From NCBI RefSeq assembly GCF_000381365.1, contig NZ_KB905467.1, forward strand, positions 551,604-615,603: 64,000 bases of DNA, read 5' to 3'. The translations under genes were made by a program, and so were the position numbers. This document shows, piece after piece, positions 28,261-36,400 of the stretch. The DNA is from Bacteroides salyersiae WAL 10018 = DSM 18765 = JCM 12988 (GTDB taxonomy: Bacteria; Bacteroidota; Bacteroidia; Bacteroidales; Bacteroidaceae). The notes beneath the pieces are model-generated. The model made no database searches. It was not told the origin of the DNA and worked only from the letters and a program-made list of their open reading frames with translations. How positions within the stretch are numbered: position 1 is the first letter of the stretch; each line of letters opens with the position of its first letter.

Positions 28261-29082
28261 ATGCGTGTTTTTTCGATTTGTGTATTAGTTTATTTTTTGG
28301 CTTGCCCAAGTGTTTCTCTCCGTTCTCAGAACGGAGGAAACCGGGAGCCGGGCATTGTTGCCCATCGGGGGTATTGGAATACGGAAGGAGCGGCACAGAA
28401 TTCGGTTACCGCTTTGAAGAATGCCCAAAAAATGGGGCTTTATGGCTCGGAGATGGATGTATGGCTCACTAAAGACGGTTATTTGGTGGTAGGGCATGAT
28501 AAAAAAATGAATGGTCTTTCCTTTCAAGATACCGATTATGATTTATTGAAAGATATGAAACTGTCTAATGGTGAAAAGTTACCTCAATTGAAGGATTTTC
28601 TTGTGCAACTTAAGCAGTCGGAATCTCCAACCAAACTTTTTATCGAGATTAAGAAGCATGATAGTTTCGAGAGAAATATGACTGTGGTAAAGGCTGTGCT
28701 GGATACGGTGAGGTATTATAAAGTGGAGAATAAGGTGCAGTATATCACGTTTAATTTGGATATATGCAAAGAGCTCGTTCGGATTGATCCGGAGGCGGTA
28801 GTGGCCTGTCTCAAAGGGGGAATGGCACCGGCTGAGGTCTATGAAATGGGGATACGGGGAATTCATTATCATCGGAAAGAATATCGTGACCACCCTCAAT
28901 GGATCAGGGAAGCGCAGGAATTGGGGATGACTGTGAATGTACAGGGCATCAATACACCTGAAGATTTGCGGGAGATGGTAACGTTGGGTGTGAATCTTGT
29001 TTCTACGGATAATCCTGTGATGGTTTTGGATAGTTTGCCTGCTATTGTTAAGAGCCTTGTATCCGTACCTTGTATCCCTTAA
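28261..29082 (+). CDS. Glycerophosphodiester phosphodiesterase (GDPD family)
   Basis: A 273-residue GDPD TIM-barrel protein with an N-terminal signal peptide (CVLVYFLACPSVSLRSQ). The catalytic set is visible: VAHRGYWN with His-Arg, GSEMDVWLTKDG with the metal Glu and Asp, VVGHDKKMNG with the second His, LFIEIKKHD, and the C-terminal VNVQGINTPEDLREM and LVSTDNPVM. Known GDPDs split glycerophosphodiesters to an alcohol and glycerol-3-phosphate; others act on teichoic acid or glycerophosphoinositol. Being exported and downstream of SusC/SusD in the same operon suggests release of a glycerophosphate-type substituent from the imported substrate. Confidence 0.92.
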   Translation: MRVFSICVLVYFLACPSVSLRSQNGGNREPGIVAHRGYWNTEGAAQNSVTALKNAQKMGLYGSEMDVWLTKDGYLVVGHDKKMNGLSFQDTDYDLLKDMKLSNGEKLPQLKDFLVQLKQSESPTKLFIEIKKHDSFERNMTVVKAVLDTVRYYKVENKVQYITFNLDICKELVRIDPEAVVACLKGGMAPAEVYEMGIRGIHYHRKEYRDHPQWIREAQELGMTVNVQGINTPEDLREMVTLGVNLVSTDNPVMVLDSLPAIVKSLVSVPCIP

Positions 29083-29178
29083 CCTTCTATTTCCGCGAAA
29101 CAGATAGCTTCTTTTAGAAGTAAATCTATAAGAGGTATTCTGTTCACTTCCCGTGATATGTCTGTTTATCTGAAGATA

Positions 29179-29466
29179 TTACAGGCGTGGATGGAATTTA
29201 TATTTTACGAAAATTACCAAAATAATATTTTCTCTGCATTCATATAACCGAATCAGCTCTGTGATTGTACATGTATAACGTTTCTGCTTGATAGAAAGTA
29301 TAACTACATCGATCAGGCACAAGCAACATAACAGTTCATGTTTGGGAAGAGTCTTAAGATATTCGGGAGAATTCATGCAGGAATAGTTTTCTTCAAGAAA
29401 GGATAATTTGTCAACCGCGAGTTCAAGATCTGTTTTCATGAAACAGGGACAAGTTAATTCATTCAT
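29179..29466 (-). CDS. Small Cys-rich protein, unknown function
   Basis: A 95-residue frame on the opposite strand to its neighbours, with eight or so cysteines (CPCFMKTDLE at the start, HELLCCLCLIDVV in the middle, RLYECRENI near the end). No signal peptide and no family recognised. A coding role is supported by the uninterrupted frame, an A-rich region before the ATG, and a structured element directly upstream (29496-29700) whose core also precedes a small gene at 62972. It could still be spurious. Confidence 0.4.
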   Translation of the reverse strand: MNELTCPCFMKTDLELAVDKLSFLEENYSCMNSPEYLKTLPKHELLCCLCLIDVVILSIKQKRYTCTITELIRLYECRENIILVIFVKYKFHPRL

Positions 29467-29495
29467 AATTATTTGTGTGCTTTTAATTTATTTAT

Positions 29496-29700
29496 GCTCC
29501 CATGCATGATGAAAAGGCGTGGGAGCTATATACTATATTATCCCATCATGGCTCTGGTAAGCCCGCATATAAATAATAAGTAATAGCCCCACGCCAAGAT
29601 GGTATATAACAAAGTCATACACTTCTTGGACGTGGAGAGTCTCACTTATTATCTGCATATGCTAAAATTTACCAGATTTTGATGGCAGATAATAATAAGA
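29496..29700 (-). ncRNA. Candidate structured RNA or leader, copy 1 (core CGGGCTTACCAGAGCC)
   Basis: Read on the minus strand. The core CGGGCTTACCAGAGCC (plus-strand bases 29550-29565) is identical to 62826-62841, and both copies have TTACTTATT 7-9 nt before it. Two exclusive stems involve the same bases: plus-strand 29516-29528 pairs either with 29584-29595 (long-range, enclosing the core) or with 29496-29505 (short hairpin, one wobble). Further upstream a stem of TTATTATCTGC with its complement near 29686-29696 is seen. Either a small RNA or a switch-like leader of the 95-residue gene. The roughly 430 bp between 29467 and 29900 otherwise holds only the sulfatase promoter. Confidence 0.5.
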
Positions 29701-29843
29701 TTTCTCCATCGTTCTACGAAAACGATGTATCCGTTTTTCAGATACGTGGCAAAGTTAAGAATAATTCAGAAGAACTTATTTGGTTTCTTTCTTTTTTGTT
29801 GCAGTTTAGATAATATTAGACAATAAATAATCAAAAGTGAACA

Positions 29844-29872
29844 TTGCCATTCACTGATTAGCGGTATATTTG
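29844..29872 (+). promoter_or_regulatory. Promoter of the sulfatase gene
   Basis: TATATTTG at 29865-29872 matches the -7 consensus TAnnTTTG, with TTG at 29844-29846 about 18 bp upstream as a -33 element. The sulfatase ATG is at 29901. Confidence 0.6.
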
Positions 29873-29900
29873 TCCGTGAGTAACTTTTAAATCCAAACGA

Positions 29901-31496
29901 ATGAATAGACTGTTGATAAGTTCCCTAATATTATCTTCCATAGGGAACAGTGCCGTTGCCGGCAATGCTTCTAAAGAGAACCATCCGAACATTATTCTGA
30001 TATTGTGTGATGACATGGGATTTTCCGATTTGGGATGTTATGGGGGTGAAGTGCGTACTCCGAATATTGATTTTTTGGCAGAAGAAGGGATACGTTTCAG
30101 CCAGTTTAAGAATACGGGACGTAGTTGTCCCAGCCGGGCGGCCTTGCTTACCGGCCATTACCAGCACGAAGCCGGTATGGGGTGGATGACGGCTGTCGAT
30201 GAGCATCGTCCCGGGTATCGGGGACAGATAGCGGCCAATATCCCTACTATCGCCGAAGTGCTTCGCGACAATGGCTATGCTACATATATGAGCGGTAAGT
30301 GGCATGTGACCGTAGACGGCGCTTTTGATGAACCCAACGGAAGTTATCCCGTGCAACGCGGATTTCAAAAATACTACGGTTGCCTCAGTGGCGGTGGAAG
30401 TTATTATGCTCCTAAACCGGTATATTCCGGTCTGACAAGGATTACTGAGTTCCCAGATGATTATTACTATACCACAGCCATATCCGATTCCGCCGTGAGT
30501 TTTGTGAGGGAACATCCTGTTGATGTTCCTATGTTTCTATATGTGGCGCATTATGCACCGCATCTGCCTTTACACGCTCCGAAAGAGAGGGTGGATGCTT
30601 GCCGTGAACGTTATAAAGTGGGATATGACATACTGCGCCGTCAACGTTTCGAACGCCAGAAAGCCTGTGGGCTGGTAAATAAATCGATGGAACTGCCGGT
30701 TTATCAGCGGGAGTTCAATGATCAGCGCCCGTCGTGGACGGATCTTACTCCCCGGCAGCAAGAACAATGGATAAACGACATGGCTACTTATGCCGCCATG
30801 ATCGAGATCATGGACGATGGTATAGGACGACTTATCGAAGCAGTCAAGGAGAAGGGCATTTATGAGAATACCGTTTTTCTGTTTATGAGCGATAACGGGG
30901 CAACCAGCGAAGGGGGATATCTGGGACAGTTGATGGCGGATTTGAGTAATACTCCTTACCGCAGCTATAAGCAGTGGTGTTTTCAGGGTGGGACAAGTTC
31001 ACCTCTGATCATAAAATGTGGTGATTCTGTTAAAAGCGGAATTAAAGAGAAAGGTACGATTTGCCGGGAACCCGGTCATATTATCGATCTGTTTCCTACC
31101 TGTCTGGATATGGCATCGGTCCGATACCCTTCTTCTTTTCAGGGAGAGAAAGTGAAATTGTCGGGAACCAGTCTTTTACCTGCCATACAGAATAAAAAAT
31201 TGCGTTCACGTGATTTGTTTTTCGAGCATCAGACGTCTTGTGCCGTTATTTCGGACGGATGGAAGTTGGTACGTGCCAATGGAAAATCCTCTTGGGAGTT
31301 GATAAACCTTTCAGAAGACCCTTTTGAGGAGAAAGATCTGTCTGCACAATATCCTGAGAAGGTGAAAAGTCTGGAGAAGAAGTGGAATCGCTGGGCGGAG
31401 CAACAGCATGTGTTTCCTTTTGAGTTCCGTCCCTGGGGAGAACGTATCAAATATTACAAGGCATTATATCCCGAACAAGATGGGAAGTTATTTTGA
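29901..31496 (+). CDS. Secreted sulfatase, Ser-type active site
   Basis: A 531-residue type I sulfatase with signal peptide (LLISSLILSSIGNSAVAG). The metal-binding start is NIILILCDDMGFSDLGCYGG. The active-site signature reads SCPSRAALLTGHY: aligned on the Pro-Ser-Arg, the residue to be converted to formylglycine is Ser, not Cys. Further landmarks are GKWHVT, FLYVAHYAPHLPLHAP and FLFMSDNGATSEGG. In Bacteroides, Ser- and Cys-type sulfatases are matured by the anaerobic radical-SAM enzyme anSME. It has its own promoter, so it may be co-regulated rather than cotranscribed with the PUL. The substrate is a sulfated glycan or aryl sulfate. Confidence 0.93.
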   Translation: MNRLLISSLILSSIGNSAVAGNASKENHPNIILILCDDMGFSDLGCYGGEVRTPNIDFLAEEGIRFSQFKNTGRSCPSRAALLTGHYQHEAGMGWMTAVDEHRPGYRGQIAANIPTIAEVLRDNGYATYMSGKWHVTVDGAFDEPNGSYPVQRGFQKYYGCLSGGGSYYAPKPVYSGLTRITEFPDDYYYTTAISDSAVSFVREHPVDVPMFLYVAHYAPHLPLHAPKERVDACRERYKVGYDILRRQRFERQKACGLVNKSMELPVYQREFNDQRPSWTDLTPRQQEQWINDMATYAAMIEIMDDGIGRLIEAVKEKGIYENTVFLFMSDNGATSEGGYLGQLMADLSNTPYRSYKQWCFQGGTSSPLIIKCGDSVKSGIKEKGTICREPGHIIDLFPTCLDMASVRYPSSFQGEKVKLSGTSLLPAIQNKKLRSRDLFFEHQTSCAVISDGWKLVRANGKSSWELINLSEDPFEEKDLSAQYPEKVKSLEKKWNRWAEQQHVFPFEFRPWGERIKYYKALYPEQDGKLF

Positions 31497-31589
31497 TATC
31501 TATATATGTAATGCATCATTACATATATTGGCATTTATATTACAAAATGAATATGTGTTTTGTATATATAAATAAAAATAGAATATAAA

Positions 31590-31674
31590 TCAGACGCAAC
31601 TTTCACTGGTTACACCCGGTTTACTATTTCATGATAAACCAATACATCGGTGTAACAGTGAAAGTTGCGTCTGA
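31590..31674. terminator. Very long bidirectional hairpin between convergent genes
   Basis: Left arm 31590-31616 (begins TCAGACGCAACTTTCACTG) pairs with right arm 31649-31674 over 26 bp with one bulged G. An inner stem GGTTTA/TAAACC closes the loop. It lies between the ends of the sulfatase and thioredoxin-like genes, so a bidirectional terminator is likely. The stem is unusually long, and its two-tier architecture is like that of 12236-12309, though the sequences are unrelated. Confidence 0.7.
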
Positions 31675-31751
31675 AATAACGAGTCAATTTTAACAAATAC
31701 TTCTATGTCCCGGAAGTATTTATAAAATCTCTTGGATACGTCCTTCTACCT

Positions 31752-32243
31752 TTATTTCTTTTCCAATAGAAACTCGTTTACTATTTTAGTAAGTTGATCT
31801 TTCGGCATGGCTCCCTGTAAAATTTTAGGTTCTCCCTTTGCCGGAATCATCAATAGGGTGGGAATGCTTTGAATGCCAAATGCTCCTGCAAGTTCAGACT
31901 CTTTATCCACATCTATTTTGTAGACATCGATTCTCCCGGCATAGTCTTTGCTTATACTGTCCAGTATCGGTGCCATCGCTTTACAGGGACCACACCAAGT
32001 GGCGTAAAAATCAATGATTGCAGGACGACTGCCTTCAAACTTCCACTCATTGGGATTAGCTTCGTAGTTATATACTTTTTTTAGAAAATCTGCTTTGGTC
32101 AATGCTATTACTTCCATATCATTCTTTTCTTTTTGAGAGTTAATACTTTTGTTATCTTTATTGCCTGCACAGGCTGTTGTTATAAAAGTCAACATAAGCG
32201 AAAATGTCACAGTTAAGATTTTAATTGATTTCATATAGTTCAT
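31752..32243 (-). CDS. Thioredoxin-like lipoprotein
   Basis: A 163-residue protein with a lipoprotein signal (MLTFITTACAG) and a ~40-residue linker, then a complete thioredoxin domain: AIIDFYATWCGPCKAMAPILD with the CGPC redox site, VDKESELAGAFGIQSIPTLLM with the cis-Pro, and the terminal helix. It would act in the periplasm as a disulfide oxidoreductase, as do several Bacteroides Trx-fold lipoproteins. The start may be the fourth codon (MKSIK). It is a lone gene, convergent with the sulfatase and divergent from the acetyltransferase. Confidence 0.92.
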   Translation of the reverse strand: MNYMKSIKILTVTFSLMLTFITTACAGNKDNKSINSQKEKNDMEVIALTKADFLKKVYNYEANPNEWKFEGSRPAIIDFYATWCGPCKAMAPILDSISKDYAGRIDVYKIDVDKESELAGAFGIQSIPTLLMIPAKGEPKILQGAMPKDQLTKIVNEFLLEKK

Positions 32244-32400
32244 TCTTTATTGTTTTTTACTATTGCAAAGATAGAGTTGTTTCTAAGACAGGAGAATAGC
32301 AATTTTACCGGAATAGTTGACGATTTTTCCCAAAAGGCTTATTTATAGTAAAAAATCAGGTTTCCTATAAGAAATCTTATCCACTTTTCATTAATTCATC

Positions 32401-32408
32401 TATATTTG
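32401..32408 (+). promoter_or_regulatory. Bacteroides -7 box for the acetyltransferase gene
   Basis: TATATTTG matches TAnnTTTG and lies 47 bp before the ATG at 32455. No clear -33 box. Confidence 0.5.
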
Positions 32409-32454
32409 TTGTCCTTATGAGTCGGATTTCCCGTAACTTAGGATATATAAAGAT

Positions 32455-33027
32455 ATGAAAACAGACAAAGAGAAGATGTTGGCGGGTGAACCTTACCTGG
32501 CTTTTTGTAATGAATTGGTGACGGAACGTGCCCGCGCGAAAGAGATATTGTTTGAATATAACAATCTGTATCCGTCGGAAATGGAAAAGCGTACTGAAAT
32601 ATTGAAACATTTTTTAGGTGCTACCGGCAAGCAGCTACTTATCGAACAGCCGTTCCGTTGCGATTATGGCTATAACATCCGTGTTGGTGAGAATTTTTAT
32701 GCCAATATGGGATGTACTATATTGGATGAGGCTTTGGTGACATTCGGAGACAATGTATTATTGGCGCCGAATGTGAGTATTTATACGGCCGGGCATGCTG
32801 TAAATGTAGCACAGCGTGTAGCCGGTTGGGAATACGCTTATCCGGTGACGGTAGGACATAACGTCTGGATTGGAGGGAATGTAGTGATACTGCCGGGAGT
32901 TTCAATCGGAGATAATAGCATCATAGGTGGTGGGAGTGTAGTGACAAAGGATATTCCTGCCAATGTGATAGCTGTGGGCAATCCTTGCAAGGTGATTCGG
33001 GAACTTACCGAAGACGAACTGAAATAA
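32455..33027 (+). CDS. Sugar O-acetyltransferase (Maa/LacA/NodL family)
   Basis: A 190-residue hexapeptide-repeat acetyltransferase. The N-terminal Mac domain (KEKMLAGEPYLAFCNELV ... RAKEILFEYNNLYP) is followed by left-handed beta-helix repeats with FRCDYGYNIRVGENFYANMGCTILD, the catalytic-His loop IYTAGHAVN and the tail VTKDIPANVIAVGNPCKVIREL. Family members transfer acetyl from acetyl-CoA to maltose, galactosides or related sugars in the cytoplasm. The gene is unlinked to neighbouring pathways. Confidence 0.93.
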   Translation: MKTDKEKMLAGEPYLAFCNELVTERARAKEILFEYNNLYPSEMEKRTEILKHFLGATGKQLLIEQPFRCDYGYNIRVGENFYANMGCTILDEALVTFGDNVLLAPNVSIYTAGHAVNVAQRVAGWEYAYPVTVGHNVWIGGNVVILPGVSIGDNSIIGGGSVVTKDIPANVIAVGNPCKVIRELTEDELK

Positions 33028-33095
33028 GAGCCGGTTTTAAATGAGAACGAAATAAACTGATAAAAACATTTAAAAGGAAAATTTAAACAGGCTCT
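33027..33095. repeat. Intergenic palindromic repeat, copy A
   Basis: The left part AGAGCCGGTTTTAAAT (starting at the stop codon) pairs imperfectly with the right arm, which lies in GGAAAATTTAAACAGGCTCT (33076-33095). The latter differs in two positions from 48000-48019, so this is a dispersed repeat. It follows the acetyltransferase gene and may act as a terminator. Confidence 0.6.
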
Positions 33096-33118
33096 GAGAT
33101 TACTTCAAAAATAAAGTT

Positions 33119-33126
33119 TACCTTTG
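33119..33126 (+). promoter_or_regulatory. -7 box just before the cobalamin riboswitch
   Basis: TACCTTTG matches TAnnTTTG. Transcription would begin within a few bases of the first riboswitch stem, which is the expected arrangement. Confidence 0.65.
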
Positions 33127-33134
33127 CAAAAAAT

Positions 33135-33300
33135 TGGTTTGCATCGAGTTGTGATGCATAAAAAGGGAATACCGTGCGAATCGGTAACAGTACCCGCTGC
33201 TGTAATTCTCGTAGAACCCGGATAAGAATGTCACTGTAAAGCGCCCTGCTTTATGGGAAGGCATCCGGAGGGAGAGACAAGTCAGAAGACCTGCCAATTT
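33135..33300 (+). promoter_or_regulatory. Cobalamin (AdoCbl-type) riboswitch
   Basis: The leader carries the cobalamin-riboswitch signatures in order: a GGGAA segment and the CCGCTGCTGTAA core at 33194-33205, a conserved TCACTG stretch near 33231, TATGGGAAGGC at 33252-33262, and the B12 box AAGTCAGAAGACCTGCC at 33279-33295. It lies in the 5' region of the giant surface-protein gene (ATG 33475) and has a promoter box just before it. In Bacteroides such elements turn down B12-uptake genes when cobalamin is plentiful, so the downstream gene is predicted to be B12-repressed. Between 33300 and 33474 a further stretch of ~170 bp has no gene and may contain the expression platform. Confidence 0.93.
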
Positions 33301-33474
33301 TTATAATATCTGATGCTTTCGGGAGTTAAAGCGGAGAGTAATAGACTAAAAGAGACGTTTTAGGACCTATTTCAATGCCTGCATTTCTTAGGGCAATCTC
33401 TGTTTTTTTCGTTTGGCAAAAGTTATTCAAGAGTTTGAATATTTAGTTTTAGTTCAAATAATTGTTTAATTAAA

Positions 33475-36400
33475 ATGCTTATGAAAAGAATTACGCATTT
33501 ATTTTTGATGACACTCGGATTGGTGCTCAGTGCCATCCCCATGTATTCATGGGGACAAGGTTCTGATAACCCGAATGTTGTGCTTATGCCCCAATTCGGA
33601 ATGCCCGAAGACGGGGCGGTGATCGTTTCCGATGAGATTACGTTTTATGATCATTGGGGAGAAGATATGATAAAGGGTAGCAGTAGCTACAATTCTTTGT
33701 CGGCCGTTGTTTTTAAACCGGCGGAAGAAGGGAAAGTAATTCAAATAACTTTTGAGTCGGTAGAGGTATTAAAGTATGAGACTTCATGGACCACTAATCC
33801 GGCTTACTTGAATATTTATAACGGAATTTTGGAACCGGGTGCGGACTATAAATTTCCTACAACGACCTATGGAGTTTCAAATACATCTAAATTGCCGGAA
33901 GGTGAACTGTTGGAAACGCTTAGCGGGACTTATACCAATAAAACTTATTTTTCTACCGATCCCAGTGGAGCACTCTCTGTCGGGTTTCATTTCGTGAATG
34001 CAACCAATTGCTCCGGTTGGGTAGCTAAAGTGAGTTGTGTAAAGGTGGAAGATATGACGGTTATAGGTGCCGGTTCTTCTTACGAGCAAGTGGAAACCGA
34101 GCCTGTAGCTAAAAAAGCGGTAAATTTAGTCAGCTTTTATGTAGATACCGAAGGAATCATGAAACCGGAGAATCTGACGAGTGTTTCGTTTACGCTTCCT
34201 ATAAATGAAGTTGTAGAACCCGGACAGTTGAAACTGTATGCCGGTGCTGAACTGAATTTTGACGGAGAGACACCTTTGGAAACAACTTTTACCGAGAATG
34301 ACGGTACTTATACCTTGACATTAGCTAAAGCGCTGTCTTCCGGTCGGAACTGGTTTTCCATTGCAGGTGATGTCAAGGCGGATGCAGCGTTCGGAGCAAA
34401 GGTGCAAACTGTTGTTTCGAAGGTAACAACGACTGCCCATACCACCGGAGTAGAGGGCTTTATAGCGGCTGCCCCCGTTACTTTGACCATTCCGCATACG
34501 GTTCTGATGTCTGCTACTCCCGCCACTTATCAGGTGGGGAGCGATAATCTCTTTTTTTATGATGATGGTGGAAAGGATGGGAAAATCTCTTCAAAGTTTG
34601 AAGGGACAGTAACATTTGTTCCGACTACTCCGGGAAATAAAATTCAGATAGACTTTTCCAAAGTAAGCTTATATGAAAATATATATAGCACTTCTACCAA
34701 TGATGATGTGATGAAGATTTACGATGGAAAAACTGTCAGTGAAGCTGATTTAAATACAATCATGCGCAATGGAGTACCGGCGGTTGTGAAGTCAATGGCG
34801 GAAGACGGGTCACTGACTGTCTATTTAAAAACCATACAGATAACTGATTATAACTTAAAAGATGGTTTTGAAGCCGTTGTGTCCGAGTATACTCCCGTGC
34901 AAATGGAGGTGAAAGAAATTGTTCCTGCTCAATATACCGAAGGTACTGTCGTGGCCGGTGATGTTTCGCAACCGATTCTTTCTGTCAATATTAAGACGGA
35001 AAATACTATTCCTCTTGTTGCGCAAGCATTTAAGTTTACTGCCGAAGGAACTACGGTTTTATCTCATTTGTCAAAAGCTACGGTTTATTATACCGGAAAA
35101 AGCAATGTCTTTGCCAATACAGTGAAAGTGGGTGAGGTTGATTTAACAGGGAATGCGGCTTTCGAATTGAGCAGTTGTTCGCAGAGCTTGGTCGAAGGGG
35201 ATAATTATTTTTGGTTGGCATACGATTTGAAAGCAGATACACAGAGCGGTGAAGTGATTGATGGCGGCTGTACCGGGATCACTCTTTCCGGACAGTCTCA
35301 TGCAGTAGCGAACGGTAATCCGGAAGGTTTCCGAACGGTGAAGAATGAATATCTTTCAGTGGTCGGTACATTTGAAAAGACCATTTTCGGAACGTGGGAC
35401 TTTGCCAGTACCAAGAATCCGTCTTCATACTATGATGGATATAATCCTGTTGAGGGCGATCAGATCGTGACTTTTATTCCCGGGACGAAAGGAATGATTG
35501 CGGAGTTGGAATTCAGCGATTTTCATCTGTATTATTATCCTACTGCTTCTTCTTATTATCCAAGAGCTAAATTTGAAGTTTATAGCGGAAAAGGAACCGG
35601 GGGTAAGCTGCTTTGGTCATTGACTACGGCAGATGACAAGGATAAAGGTCCCGAACGTATTCTTCGTTCGGAATCGGCAGACGGAGCATTGACCGTTGTA
35701 TTTGATGCGAAGACCACTTCTGCTTCTTATACGGCAAAAGGCTGGCAAGCCGAGGTGCGTGAATATCTTTCCGTACCGATGGAATTTAGTTCGGTGAATG
35801 CTTTTCAGGCAAGCACCCAGGTTATTCCTACCTCTCCGGCAGCGGCCAATCAAGAGGTTATCGGCTTTAAGATACTGACAGCCGGAGATAAGGCTCCTCT
35901 TTCACTGGAAGAAATCACCTTGAATATGAAAGGCGCCCAAGATAAAGTAAGCAAGGTGTACGTATATACATCGGGCAAGGATAGCGTATTGAACCTTGCT
36001 TCACCCATAGCGGAAGCTCTTCCGGATGCTTCATCTGCTGCCTTGAAACTGACATTGACCAATCCGTTGGAACTTCTTGAAGGAGCTTCTTATTATTGGA
36101 TTGCTTATGATATGAAGGAGAATGTTGCTGCCGAGCAATCCATCGATGCTGCTTTGACATCTGTGAAAGTAAGTGGTGATGTAAAAGAGCCGGTATCCGG
36201 TGACCCTGCGGGGGAACGTGTGACAAAGAGTATCTATGTCATGAAATCCGGAGAGAACGGAACAATCAAGGTTGGTTCTCAATCTCTGATGTTCTACGAC
36301 GAAGGCGGAGTAGAGGGTGGTATCACTCGCGGCTTTAAAGGAACGGTGACTTTTGAACCCGAACATGCCGGAAAAACGCTTAAACTGACATTGAAAAAAT

